From: Bradyrhizobium barranii subsp. apii
Lineage (GTDB): Bacteria; Pseudomonadota; Alphaproteobacteria; Rhizobiales; Xanthobacteraceae
DNA length: 64,000 bases
Direction of reading: 5' to 3'
Assembly: GCF_011516635.5 (NCBI RefSeq)
Contig: NZ_CP096255.1
Coordinates: 4,710,501-4,774,500 of the forward strand
Part shown: positions 22,713 to 31,431 of the stretch, piece by piece
Position numbering within the stretch: position 1 is the stretch's first letter
Layout: the number at the start of each line of letters is the position of its first letter
Program-made: the position numbers and the translations under genes
The notes under the pieces: generated by a model
Database searches by the model: none
What the model was told of the DNA's origin: nothing
What the model saw: the letters and a program-made list of their open reading frames with translations, nothing else

Positions 22713-23891
22713 ATGAGCTCAGCGAAATTCGACATCGTCGTCTACGGTGCGACCGGTTTCACCGGCCAGCTCGTCGCCGAATATCTGACTCAGCATTACA
22801 AGGGCGACCACGCGCTCAAATGGGCGATGGCAGGCCGTAGCCTCGGCAAGCTCAAGTCGGTACGCGATGCGATCGGCGCGCCCGGGAATACGCCGCTGAT
22901 TGTCGCGGATGCGTCGGACGCGGCCTCGCTGAAGGCGATGGCGGAGCAAACGATGTCGGTGATCACCACCGTCGGCCCGTATCAGCTCTATGGCGAGGAA
23001 CTGCTCGCGGCCTGCGTCGCCACCGGCACCGATTATTTCGATCTCTGCGGCGAGCCGATCTGGATGCGGCAGATGATCGACAAATACGAGGCGGCAGCGA
23101 AAGAGAGCGGTGCGCGTATCGTGTTTTCCTGCGGCTTCGATTCCGTGCCGTTCGAGCTCGGCGCGTTTGTCGTGCAGGAAGAGGCCAAACGCGTGTTCGG
23201 CGCTCCGGCCTCGCGTGTGAAAGGCCGCGTGCGCGACATGCGCGGCACGCTGTCGGGCGGCACCGCGGCGAGCGCGAAGGCGACCTTCGATGCGGTCGCC
23301 AAGGACATCAGCCTGATCGCGATCCTGAACGATCCGTTCGCGTTGACGCCGGGCTTCACCGGCCCGAAGCAGCCGAAGGGCAACAGGTCGCTGCTCGAGG
23401 ATGACCTGCAATCCTGGGCCGCGCCGTTCATGATGGCACTGATCAACACGCGCAACGTCCATCGGTCCAACATGCTGATGGGCTTTCCCTACGGTCAGGA
23501 CTTCGTCTACGACGAGATGGTTCTGACGGGTCCCGGCGAGAAGGGCGAAGCCAACGCGCAGCGCGTGGTGGCCGCCAACGCCGAGAAGACCGGTCCGAAC
23601 GCGCCGAAGCCGGGCGAGGGGCCGTCGAAGGAAGAGCGGGAGAACGGTCGCTTCGACCTGCTCTATGTCGCGATCGCGCCCGACGGCCGCATGGTTCGCG
23701 CCGGCGTCACCGGCGACCGCGATCCCGGCTACGGCTCGACCTCGAAGATGATCTCCGAATGCGCGATGTGCCTGTTGCGCGATGTGACAGACGTCCCGGC
23801 CGGATTCTGGACGCCGGGCGCGGCGATGCAGCACAAGCTGATCAAGCGCCTGCGGGACAATGCTGGGTTGACGTTCGAGGTGGAAGCGTAA
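22713..23891 (+). CDS. saccharopine-dehydrogenase-like oxidoreductase (trans-acting enoyl reductase type), copy 1
   Basis: A 392-residue protein with the N-terminal Rossmann motif GATGFTG (residues about 12-18) and the family signatures TTVGPYQLYGEELLAACVATGTDYFDLCGEP and SCGFDSVPFELGA. Related proteins include the mycobacterial trans-acting enoyl reductase Rv2953 and eukaryotic SCCPDH. The reaction here is unknown; reduction of an enoyl or keto intermediate with NAD(P)H is plausible. Copy 2 begins 5 bases after its stop codon, and the two are close in sequence over the full length, pointing to tandem duplication. It follows the DUF169 gene by 9 bases. Confidence 0.88.
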   Translation: MSSAKFDIVVYGATGFTGQLVAEYLTQHYKGDHALKWAMAGRSLGKLKSVRDAIGAPGNTPLIVADASDAASLKAMAEQTMSVITTVGPYQLYGEELLAACVATGTDYFDLCGEPIWMRQMIDKYEAAAKESGARIVFSCGFDSVPFELGAFVVQEEAKRVFGAPASRVKGRVRDMRGTLSGGTAASAKATFDAVAKDISLIAILNDPFALTPGFTGPKQPKGNRSLLEDDLQSWAAPFMMALINTRNVHRSNMLMGFPYGQDFVYDEMVLTGPGEKGEANAQRVVAANAEKTGPNAPKPGEGPSKEERENGRFDLLYVAIAPDGRMVRAGVTGDRDPGYGSTSKMISECAMCLLRDVTDVPAGFWTPGAAMQHKLIKRLRDNAGLTFEVEA

Positions 23892-23896
23892 GGTCA

Positions 23897-25072
23897 GTGT
23901 CCGCGAAGTTCGACATCGTCGTTTACGGCGCGACCGGATACACCGGCCAGCTCGTCGCCGAATATCTCGCTGCAAGCTACGCCGGTGACGGCGCGCCGAC
24001 ATGGGCGATGGCCGGGCGCAGCAGGGACAAGCTCGCCTCCGTTCGCGATGCGATCGGCGCACCCGCTGACACGCCGCTCATCGTGGCGGACGCGGCCGAT
24101 CCTGCGTCGTTGCGCGCGATGGTCGATCAGGCGAAGCTGGTGGTGACAACGGTCGGTCCCTACCAGCTCTACGGCTCCGATCTGCTTGCGGCCTGCGTCG
24201 CGTCGGGCACCGACTACATGGATCTCTGCGGCGAGCCGATCTGGCTGAAGCAGATGATCGACAGGCATGACGCGGCGGCGAAGGCGAGCGGCGCGCGCAT
24301 CATGTTCTCCTGCGGCTTCGATTCCATCCCGTTCGAGCTCGGTGCGTTCTTCGTGCAGGAGGAAGCCCGTCGCGTGTTCGGAGCGCCGGCTCCGCGCGTC
24401 AAGGGGCGCGTCCGCGACCTCAGCTGGAAGTTCTCCGGCGGCACCTCGGCGAGCGCGAGGGTTACCTTCGAAGCAGTCGCGCAGGATCTCAGCCTGGTGT
24501 CGATCCTCAAGGACCCCTTCGCATTCACGCCCGGCTTCGAGGGGCCGAAACAGCCGCGCGGCAACAAGCCCGTTTTCGAGCAAGACCTGCAATCCTGGTC
24601 CGCCCCGTTTGCTATGGCGACGCTGAACACGCGCAACGTCCATCGCTCCAACATGCTGATGGGATTCCCGTATGGCCGGGATTTCGTCTACGACGAGATG
24701 GTGCTGACGGGGACGGGGGACGAAGGGCAGGCCAACGCGAAGCTCGTCATGGCCGCCAATACCCAAAAGACCGGCCCCAAAGCGCTCAAGCCCGGCGAGG
24801 GGCCGTCGAAGGAAGAGCGCGACAGCGGTCATTACGACGTGCTCTATGTCGCGATCGCGCCCGACGGACGTCAGGTTCGCGCGGCGGTGAAGGGCGATCT
24901 CGATCCCGGCTATGCCTCAACGGCGAAGATGGTTTCCGAATGCGCGATCTGCCTGTTGCGCGACACGCCTGATGTCCCGGCCGGTCTCTGGACGCCGGGC
25001 GCGGCGATGCAGCACAAGCTGATCAGGCGGCTGGTCGATCACGCCGGGCTGACATTTGAGGTGGAGAGTTAA
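23897..25072 (+). CDS. saccharopine-dehydrogenase-like oxidoreductase, copy 2 (tandem paralogue)
   Basis: A 391-residue protein with the same layout as copy 1: GATGYTG Rossmann motif, TTVGPYQLYGSDLLAACVASG, CGFDSIPFELGAFFVQEEARRVFG, and the C-terminal TPGAAMQHKLIRRL. GTG 23897 is the natural start, since GTG-TCC-GCG-AAG-TTC matches the start of copy 1 and AAGG lies just before it; the longer reading upstream overlaps copy 1. The two genes form a translationally close pair, so they may make a heteromeric enzyme or act on related substrates. Both keep the NAD(P)-binding motif. Confidence 0.88.
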   Translation: MSAKFDIVVYGATGYTGQLVAEYLAASYAGDGAPTWAMAGRSRDKLASVRDAIGAPADTPLIVADAADPASLRAMVDQAKLVVTTVGPYQLYGSDLLAACVASGTDYMDLCGEPIWLKQMIDRHDAAAKASGARIMFSCGFDSIPFELGAFFVQEEARRVFGAPAPRVKGRVRDLSWKFSGGTSASARVTFEAVAQDLSLVSILKDPFAFTPGFEGPKQPRGNKPVFEQDLQSWSAPFAMATLNTRNVHRSNMLMGFPYGRDFVYDEMVLTGTGDEGQANAKLVMAANTQKTGPKALKPGEGPSKEERDSGHYDVLYVAIAPDGRQVRAAVKGDLDPGYASTAKMVSECAICLLRDTPDVPAGLWTPGAAMQHKLIRRLVDHAGLTFEVES

Positions 25073-25096
25073 GCGCATTTGCGCGCCCAAATGACG

Positions 25097-25210
25097 GTGT
25101 CGTCGCCCGGCTTGACCGGGCGACCCAGTATTCCAGAGACAGCAGTGATTGAGCCGAGAGGCCGCGGCGTACTGGATGCCCCGGTCAAGCCGGAGCATGA
25201 CAGTGTTGTC
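25097..25210. repeat. REP-like intergenic repeat
   Basis: TCGCCCGG at 25103-25110 pairs with CCGGGCGA at 25116-25123 across CTTGA. The remaining sequence (CAGTATTCCAGAG..., GATGCCCCGGTCAAGCCGGAGCATGACAG) matches the block at 28301-28405 in layout. It fills the gap between two convergent genes. Confidence 0.75.
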
Positions 25211-25215
25211 GATCG

Positions 25216-26412
25216 CTACGCCGCCCGCGCATCATACGCGTACATGAACTCCATGCTCTTCGATCCCAGCGGCAACAGCCATTTCATCATCTGATTGCGG
25301 AGCCATGCGCCGGTGGCGCTGAACTCGCGCTTGCTGTTGCCGTTGCGGCGCGCCATCGCGACGATCTTTTCGGTGCGAGGGCGCCGCTCGGCCTCGAAGG
25401 CCTGGAAGGTGGCGCCGAGCTCCTGGCCCTCTTGCATCAGCCGCGCGAGCCGCATCGCATCCTCGAGCGCGAGCGAAGCGCCCTGGCCCGCGTGGGGGCT
25501 GGGCGCATGCGCGGCATCGCCGATCAGCAGCGAGCGCTTGCGCGACCAGGTCGGCAAGGTCGCGACGTCGAGCGTGTCGGTGACCACGATGTTCTCGGCC
25601 GCGTCGATGATGTCGGGGATCGGATCGTGCCAGCCGTGATGGAAGCCGCGCAGATGCTGCTTGAGCGTCGCGTGGTCGAGCGCGCGGAACATCGCCGCGT
25701 CCATGCCGTGCGCGGGCTGCGTGCTCCACCACATCACGCCGTCGTTCGGATCCGGGCTGCAATAGCCATAGCCGAAGAAGCCGCTCTTGCCGAACGTGGT
25801 CTCGACGTGCCGGCCGATCGGCCTGCCATCGAGGACGGCGTGCGGCACGAAGCCGCCGAACCCGATCAGCCCGGTGTCGAACGGTTGCGGACCGTCCGGC
25901 ACGACCTGGCGGCGCACGACCGAGTGCACGCCGTCGGCGCCGATCAGGAAGTCGCCTTCGGCCGTGGTGCCGTCGGAGAAGTAGGCGATGATCGGCTGGT
26001 CGCCGCGGTCCTCGATCTTGATCAGGCGCTTCTCGAAATAGAGCGAGACGCAGGCGCACCAGGCCTTGTCGATCAGGATTTCGTTCAGCGTGGCGCGGCA
26101 GACATTGACGGCCGGCTGGCCGAAGCGCCGCGCCATGTCGCGGTTGATCGAACCGAGCCGTTCGCCGCTCTGCGAATAGAAATCGAAGGATTCGGCGATC
26201 GAGCCGCGGCTGATCAGCTCGTTCGCGAGCCCGATCTCGTCCATGACATGCATGCCGTTCGGTGCGATCTGGAGGCCGCCGCCGATGCCTTTCGAATAGG
26301 GCCAGGCCTCGTAGATCGCGGATTCGATGCCGGCGCGGCGCAACAGGATTGCGGCGACAGGGCCGGCGATACCGGCGCCGATGATCAGGGCCTTGCGGGG
26401 ACGGTTGGACAT
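25216..26412 (-). CDS. FAD-dependent aromatic monooxygenase-like protein
   Basis: A 398-residue class A flavoprotein monooxygenase. GAGIAG at 12-17 binds the FAD dinucleotide; GADGVHS near 163-169 matches the DG motif region for FAD/NADPH; GDAAHAPSPHAGQGASLALEDA near 300-321 is the second FAD motif. The family hydroxylates aromatic or related compounds (salicylate, 6-hydroxynicotinate and others); the substrate cannot be read from sequence. It is divergent from a MarR gene across 84 bases containing palindromic sites, so it is probably repressed by that regulator until substrate is present. Confidence 0.88.
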   Translation of the reverse strand: MSNRPRKALIIGAGIAGPVAAILLRRAGIESAIYEAWPYSKGIGGGLQIAPNGMHVMDEIGLANELISRGSIAESFDFYSQSGERLGSINRDMARRFGQPAVNVCRATLNEILIDKAWCACVSLYFEKRLIKIEDRGDQPIIAYFSDGTTAEGDFLIGADGVHSVVRRQVVPDGPQPFDTGLIGFGGFVPHAVLDGRPIGRHVETTFGKSGFFGYGYCSPDPNDGVMWWSTQPAHGMDAAMFRALDHATLKQHLRGFHHGWHDPIPDIIDAAENIVVTDTLDVATLPTWSRKRSLLIGDAAHAPSPHAGQGASLALEDAMRLARLMQEGQELGATFQAFEAERRPRTEKIVAMARRNGNSKREFSATGAWLRNQMMKWLLPLGSKSMEFMYAYDARAA

Positions 26413-26465
26413 GGCTTGCTCCCGACGTTTCCGTGGTGCTAGGAGAAATTACGGCTGCTAAATCT

Positions 26466-26496
26466 CTTAGTAGCTAAGATATATATCGACTAAGAT
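26466..26496. promoter_or_regulatory. candidate MarR operator overlapping the start of its gene
   Basis: CTTAG at 26466-26470 is inverted as CTAAG at 26474-26478 with TAG between, and a further CTAAGATAT follows up to the ATG of the MarR gene at 26497. The AT-rich TATATAT between them could also be a -10 region. Autoregulation and control of the monooxygenase by MarR are inferred. Confidence 0.5.
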
Positions 26497-27036
26497 ATGA
26501 GGTCGGCCTTGTCAAGGACGAAGGCGCGCGCGGCGCTGTTGCAGGAACTCGAGGAGGCGATGCGGCGGTCGTCCGCGCAGGGCGTGCTCTATGGCCAAAC
26601 GGTTGCGAACGTTGCCGGAATTGCCAATTCCGACCTCGAATGCATGGACATCCTCTATCTGGAGGGCCGCGTCACCGCGGGCCGGCTCGCCGAGGTCACG
26701 GGGCTGACGACGGGCGCCATCACCGGCGTCGTGGACCGACTCGAGAAGGCCGGGCTGGTGCGCCGCGAGCGGGACGAGCAAGACCGCCGCAAGGTCTTCA
26801 TTTCCGTCGTGCCCGAGACGGCGATGAAGATCGGCCAGCTCTACGTGCCGATGCAGCAGGCGATGGAGAAGGTGTTTGGCGCCTATTCCGACGAGGAGCT
26901 GCGCCTGCTGCTGCGCTTCGCGACCGAGGGCTACAAGGGTGTGCTCGCGGCAACCGAGGCGCTGAAGGGCCTGCTCGATACGCCGCCGGAAAAGCGGCCC
27001 GATCTCAAACTGAAGAAGCTTCGTCGCGAGACTTGA
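26497..27036 (+). CDS. MarR-family transcriptional regulator
   Basis: A 179-residue winged-helix protein. The DNA-binding region (residues about 45-105) includes RVTAGRLAEVTGLTTGAITGVVDRLEKAGLVRRERDEQDRRKVFI, with the recognition helix and the wing DxRRK. It reads divergently from the FAD monooxygenase. ATG 26497 lies within or next to the operator-like palindrome, and no good ribosome binding site is visible, so translation may start poorly or the mRNA may be nearly leaderless. It likely senses the monooxygenase substrate. The 3' end nearly meets the convergent O-antigen ligase gene (overlap about 32 bases). Confidence 0.85.
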   Translation: MRSALSRTKARAALLQELEEAMRRSSAQGVLYGQTVANVAGIANSDLECMDILYLEGRVTAGRLAEVTGLTTGAITGVVDRLEKAGLVRRERDEQDRRKVFISVVPETAMKIGQLYVPMQQAMEKVFGAYSDEELRLLLRFATEGYKGVLAATEALKGLLDTPPEKRPDLKLKKLRRET

Positions 27037-28261
27037 TCTTGTAAGCCTGCGCAGCCGCGATCATGCCCCACATCGCGCCCAGCATCATCCAGAAGTGCCG
27101 CCAGTGGTCGGTGTCGATCACGAAGCTCTCGCCGACGGTGCCGACGAAGGCGGAGAAGATCGCGAGATAAGCGCGCTGCCAGGGCACACGGACGAAGATG
27201 TGCCTGATACCCATGATCACGGTGGTGAAGACCAGCGCGGGGTAGCACACGCCGGAGAGCCAGCCGCCGGACATGAAGGCGTTGAGGTAGGAGTTGTGGG
27301 TGTCCTCGGGGAAGTAGCGGTGGAATTGCAGGGGGCCGATGCCGAATGGCAGGTCGAGCGCCATCTCCGCGCCGAGGATGTGCCGGCCGAACCGGCCGAA
27401 GCGGCCTTCGTCATAGCTCTGGTCGAAGCTTGCGCGCTGCTTGAACATCTCGGCGGTGGAATCGAATGACAGCAGCACCGCGATCAGCGCGAGGCCCAGC
27501 ACCGCGGCAACGATCGCCATGACGACGATGCGCGAGCGCTGCGCGTTGGTGCGGCTGGTCAGCACCATCAGCGCCAGCATGAAGGCGGAGGTCAGCACCA
27601 GTCCGCCCCAGGCGGCCCGGGAGAACGCGAGCAGGATCGCCAGCGACATGATGCCGAAAGCGATGACGTTGCGGAACGCCTTGGCAAACTTATCGGAGAC
27701 CACGCTCTGGAGCGCGAACAGCGCCGGCAGGATCAGGAAGGCGCCGAGCACGTTCGGGTCCTTGAACGTGCCGCGTGCGCGCCCGTAGAGGGTGAGGAGA
27801 TCGTCTCCGCCGGGAACCAGATGGAAGTAGCCGGCGACCGCCGACAGCGAGGCGACCATCGCGCCGACCACGAGGCCGCGGCGGAGCATGTCGAGCCGGG
27901 CCGCGGTGTCCTCCGAAGTGACCATCGCGAAGAACACGACGGTGACCGCCATGTACCAGGAGGTCGCAATCCAGCTCGCCACCTCGGACTGTTCGAACAG
28001 CGGGACCGCGCTGATCGTGTAGCCGACATTGAGCAGGACCAGCATCAGGATCAGCGGCATCAGCACGAGCCGCAGGCGCAGGCCGGTCGCGAAGAAGGTG
28101 ACCGCGGCCAGCAGCGTCACGATCTCGTAGGGGCTCGGCTCGATGAAGACGATGGCTCCGGAGGCGCCGGCCAGCCACACCAGCGCGCGCTGGATGGCCA
28201 GCACGCCGGGCGCAGCCGGTGCGGCTAATTTCACTCCACCGGCTGTCGCCGCATACGCCAT
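27005..28261 (-). CDS. O-antigen ligase/polymerase-like membrane protein (Wzy_C family)
   Basis: A 418-residue integral membrane protein with about 10-12 hydrophobic segments. The large periplasmic loop (residues about 270-345) carries FGRHILGAEMALDLPFGIGPLQFHRYFPEDTHNSYLNAFMSGGWLSG, a typical Wzy_C/O-antigen-ligase signature with conserved His. It would polymerise or ligate undecaprenyl-linked oligosaccharides at the inner membrane. It is the first of the minus-strand genes at the left edge of the polysaccharide cluster, separated from the sugar transferase gene by a repeat element, so the two are probably transcribed separately. The 3' end overlaps the MarR gene end on the opposite strand. 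Confidence 0.8.
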   Translation of the reverse strand: MAYAATAGGVKLAAPAAPGVLAIQRALVWLAGASGAIVFIEPSPYEIVTLLAAVTFFATGLRLRLVLMPLILMLVLLNVGYTISAVPLFEQSEVASWIATSWYMAVTVVFFAMVTSEDTAARLDMLRRGLVVGAMVASLSAVAGYFHLVPGGDDLLTLYGRARGTFKDPNVLGAFLILPALFALQSVVSDKFAKAFRNVIAFGIMSLAILLAFSRAAWGGLVLTSAFMLALMVLTSRTNAQRSRIVVMAIVAAVLGLALIAVLLSFDSTAEMFKQRASFDQSYDEGRFGRFGRHILGAEMALDLPFGIGPLQFHRYFPEDTHNSYLNAFMSGGWLSGVCYPALVFTTVIMGIRHIFVRVPWQRAYLAIFSAFVGTVGESFVIDTDHWRHFWMMLGAMWGMIAAAQAYKIKSRDEASSV

Positions 28262-28300
28262 CACATGCTCACGCTACTCGTACACGCACACAACTTCCGA

Positions 28301-28405
28301 CGTCATGCCCCGCGAAAGCGGGGCATCCAGTACTCCGAGCCGTTCGTGGCAGTTTCTACTGCCGGCGATTACTGGATCGCCCGGTCAAGCCGGGCGATGA
28401 CAGTG
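28301..28405. repeat. REP-like intergenic repeat, paired stems
   Basis: ATGCCCCGC-GAAA-GCGGGGCAT lies at 28305-28326 and a second stem ATCGCCCGGTCAAGCCGGGCGAT ends near 28397. Between them is a CAG-type spacer (CCAGTACTCCGAG). The same layout is seen at 25097-25210. It separates the ligase and sugar transferase genes. Confidence 0.75.
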
Positions 28406-28425
28406 AGGCTCGGGTACGACAAAAC

Positions 28426-30036
28426 TCAATACGCGTTCTCGTTCTTGGTCAGCAGCGAGACCGGCGTCTTCAGGAGAATGACGAGGTCGAACAGCACCGA
28501 CCAGTTCTCGATGTAGTAGAGGTCGAATTCGACGCGCTTCTGGATCTTCTCTTCATTGTCGATCTCGCCGCGCCAGCCGTTGATCTGGGCCCAGCCGGTG
28601 ATGCCGGGCTTGACGCGGTGACGAGCGAAATAGCCGTCGACGGCTTCGTCGAACAGGCGGCTCTGGAGCTTGCCCTGCACCGCGTGCGGACGCGGGCCGA
28701 CCAGGGACAGATTGCCCGAGAACACCACGTTGAAGAGCTGCGGCAGCTCGTCGAGGCTGGTCTTGCGGATGAAGCGGCCGACGCGGGTGACGCGCGGATC
28801 GTTCTTGGTCACGACCTTGGAGGCGGTCGGGTCGGCCTGATGGTGGTACATCGAGCGGAATTTGTAGACGTCGATGCGCTCGTTGTTGAAGCCGAAGCGC
28901 TTCTGGCGGAACAGCGCCGGGCCGGGGCTGTCGAGCTTCACCGCCAGCGCCACCAGTCCCATCACCGGCAGGGCTGCGAGCAGCGCGAGGCCGCCGACGA
29001 TGCGGTCGAACAGCCACTTCATCACCAGGTCCCAGTCGGTGATCGGCGCCTCGAACACGTCGAGCGTCGGCACCTCGCCGAGATAGGAATAGGAGCGGGG
29101 ACGGAAACGCAGCTTGTTGGTGTGCGCGGAGAGCCGGATGTCGACCGGCAGCACCCAGAGCTTCTTCAGCATCTCCAGGATGCGGGTCTCCGCCGAGATC
29201 GGCAGCGCGAACAGCACGAGATCGACGCGGGTGCGGCGGGCGAATTCGACGATGTCGTCGACCTTGCCGAGCTTGCGCGCGCCGGCGCAGGTGTCGAGAG
29301 CGCGACTGTCGTTGCGGTCGTCGAACACGCCGAGCACGTGGATGTCGGAATCCTCCTGAGCGTTCAGCGCCTCGACCAGTTGCTCGCCGTTGCTGTCGGA
29401 GCCGACGACGATGGTGCGGCGGTCGAGCCGGCCCTGGCGTGCCCAGGCGCGCACCAGCGAGCGCAGCACCAGGCGTTGGGAGATGAGCGCGGCGAGCCCA
29501 AGGAAGTAGAAGGCGGCAAGCCACAGCCGCGACATTTCGCTGCCGAACTTGGCGAAGAAGGATACGCCGATGAACAGCAGGAAGACGAACGACCAGGAGG
29601 AGATCATCCGCGTCATCTGCCGAAGCTGACCGCGGAACAGTTGCACCTGATAGATGTCGGCGGCCTGGAAGCAGACCACGGCGGCGACCGCGACGGCGAT
29701 GATCTGCGCGGGATAAACCCAGCTGAAGGAGCCGGCGAGCGGCATGACATAGCCGACATAGAGCGCGATGCCGACGAGGCTCAGCAGGGCGAAATCGGCC
29801 AAGCGGACGAAGCCGGTGATCACGATCGGCGAATAGGCGCGGGCGACCTTCTGGTTGACGACGTCGAGCGCGGCGGGCGAGAGCCGGCGACGGCGCTCCA
29901 CAAAGGGTTGGTCAGCCGGCTTCGCCGCGGCGCTGGTCGCGGCGTCGAGCATCGAGCGTGCGTTGAGCGGTTCCACGGGCGTCCACGTCCATTCCAAAAA
30001 ACCCGCGGGTCGCAGCGTTGCGCCCCGGGCGAGCAT
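28426..30036 (-). CDS. undecaprenyl-phosphate glycosyl-1-phosphate transferase (initiating sugar transferase)
   Basis: A 536-residue polyisoprenyl-phosphate hexose-1-phosphate transferase of the WcaJ/ExoY type. The N-terminal half has four or five membrane segments (residues about 75-190) and a Rossmann-like domain with VVGSDSNGEQLVEAL (residues about 210-310). The C-terminal catalytic domain (about 345-536) carries KLDSPGPALFRQKRFGFN, YKFRSM, TSLDELPQLFNVV and VGPRPH. It starts synthesis of the polysaccharide repeat unit by loading a hexose phosphate onto undecaprenyl phosphate. The start may instead be ATG 29952. The GT4 gene follows upstream on the same strand 60 bases away. Confidence 0.9.
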   Translation of the reverse strand: MLARGATLRPAGFLEWTWTPVEPLNARSMLDAATSAAAKPADQPFVERRRRLSPAALDVVNQKVARAYSPIVITGFVRLADFALLSLVGIALYVGYVMPLAGSFSWVYPAQIIAVAVAAVVCFQAADIYQVQLFRGQLRQMTRMISSWSFVFLLFIGVSFFAKFGSEMSRLWLAAFYFLGLAALISQRLVLRSLVRAWARQGRLDRRTIVVGSDSNGEQLVEALNAQEDSDIHVLGVFDDRNDSRALDTCAGARKLGKVDDIVEFARRTRVDLVLFALPISAETRILEMLKKLWVLPVDIRLSAHTNKLRFRPRSYSYLGEVPTLDVFEAPITDWDLVMKWLFDRIVGGLALLAALPVMGLVALAVKLDSPGPALFRQKRFGFNNERIDVYKFRSMYHHQADPTASKVVTKNDPRVTRVGRFIRKTSLDELPQLFNVVFSGNLSLVGPRPHAVQGKLQSRLFDEAVDGYFARHRVKPGITGWAQINGWRGEIDNEEKIQKRVEFDLYYIENWSVLFDLVILLKTPVSLLTKNENAY

Positions 30037-30096
30037 CCCCTGGCACGTCGATTATCGGACAAATCGGAAGATTCTCTAAAGCGGTCTTAAGGATGG

Positions 30097-31230
30097 TTAA
30101 TGATTGGCAAATGCGTCGCGATAACCCGCGAGCACGCCGTCAACCATCGCCTGCTGGGAGAAATGCGCGGAGATGCGCTCGCGCAAGGCGACCGCACGCT
30201 GCGCGGTTCCTTGCGGATCGTCGAGTGCGGCCGCGATCGCTTCGGCCATGGCCTCGGCGTTGCTCGGCGCAAACAGCGCCGGGCTGTCATGCCCAAAAAT
30301 CTCGGGGATGCCGCCGACGCGGGCCGCGATCATGGGAATGCCGGCAGCTCCAGCCTCGATAACGACGTACGGCATTGAATCGCCGCGCGAGGGCACGACC
30401 AGCAGCCGCCCCTTGGAGAAGCCGTAGCGCGCCTTGACGTGACCGATGAAGCGGATGGCGCTGGAGAGACCGAGCTTGTCGACCTGCGCCTTCAGCGCCG
30501 CCGTCTCCTCGCCGTCGCCGCCGAGCGTGAGCGTGACCTTCTTGCCGCCCTCGTGCAGGCGCGCCACCGCATCGACCAGCAAATCCGCGCCCTTGATGTG
30601 CCTGAACTCGCCGACATAGGCGAGATCGGTGGCATCGTCGGCGATGCTAACAGGTTCGAATTCTTCCGGCGTCACGCCATTGAAGACGCAATGCACCACG
30701 CCCTTGGGTGTGCCGACGATGCGCTGATAGGTGTCGCGCGCAAACGCGCTCTCGAACAGAAACAAGTCTGTCGCGTCCATCAGCGTGCGTTCCAGCCGCG
30801 CGTAAAACTCGCCCTTGAAGGTGTTGAGTGGATAGTGCAGCGAGCCGCCATGCGGGGTGTAGATGCGGATGGCGTCGTTGGATCGCCGCCGCATGCGGAC
30901 GAAGGCGCCGGCCTTGGCTCCGTGGCCGTGCGTGACGTCGGGCTTGAGCGCGGCGATCAGGCGCCGCATCCGCAGCCACACCAGAAAATCGTCAGGCGAC
31001 GGTTCGCGGCGGATCGCCAGCCGGTGCACGCCGAGCTTCAGCCGTGGCGCGAGCTCGGCCAGCGCCTTGTCCGCGCGCTCACCGCCGGTGAGGCTATCGG
31101 CAAGAATCCCGACGTGATGGCCGCGATCGACCTGACCGTTGGCGAGATCGAGGATGTGGCGGAAGATGCCGCCCACGGGAGCGCGCACGGCGTGCAGGAT
31201 GCGGAGCGGCCGGTCGGGAGAGGGGGGCAT
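30097..31230 (-). CDS. glycosyltransferase family 4 (GT-B fold)
   Basis: A 377-residue retaining glycosyltransferase. The N-terminal domain has ILHAVRAPVGGIFRHILDLANGQ, and the C-terminal domain has GGDGEETAALKAQVDKLGLSS with the E-x7-E-like segment PSRGDSMPYVVIEAGAAGIPMIA that contacts the nucleotide sugar. It would add one sugar to the lipid-linked oligosaccharide on the cytoplasmic side. ATG 31230 was chosen because GGAGAGGGGGG lies directly upstream and the domain begins at residue 9; the longer reading to 31311 is not family-like. It is upstream of the sugar transferase on the same strand, and divergent from the chain-length gene. Confidence 0.88.
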   Translation of the reverse strand: MPPSPDRPLRILHAVRAPVGGIFRHILDLANGQVDRGHHVGILADSLTGGERADKALAELAPRLKLGVHRLAIRREPSPDDFLVWLRMRRLIAALKPDVTHGHGAKAGAFVRMRRRSNDAIRIYTPHGGSLHYPLNTFKGEFYARLERTLMDATDLFLFESAFARDTYQRIVGTPKGVVHCVFNGVTPEEFEPVSIADDATDLAYVGEFRHIKGADLLVDAVARLHEGGKKVTLTLGGDGEETAALKAQVDKLGLSSAIRFIGHVKARYGFSKGRLLVVPSRGDSMPYVVIEAGAAGIPMIAARVGGIPEIFGHDSPALFAPSNAEAMAEAIAAALDDPQGTAQRAVALRERISAHFSQQAMVDGVLAGYRDAFANH

Positions 31231-31431
31231 GATCAGAACCAGCGCTCGACGGCGAATGCTCGAACAATTCTCGAAATATCGAGATGGATTAAGAGCCCTC
31301 GTGGTTAACAAACGGTGTCGGCGCGGTGCGCGCCGGTCGCGGCAGGGCGCGATTAACCCAGCAGCAACCTTAATGGAGTGTAATCGCCCCGGTTGAGGTA
31401 GAGTCGCAGCGTTGCCCTGCGGGAGTGTTCG

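Noticed and set aside
28219..30090. Plus-strand 623-residue reading antisense to the sugar transferase
   Set aside because: Composition (Glu/His/Asp/Arg-rich, no domain) is typical of an antisense shadow in GC-rich DNA; the minus-strand sugar transferase has full motifs.
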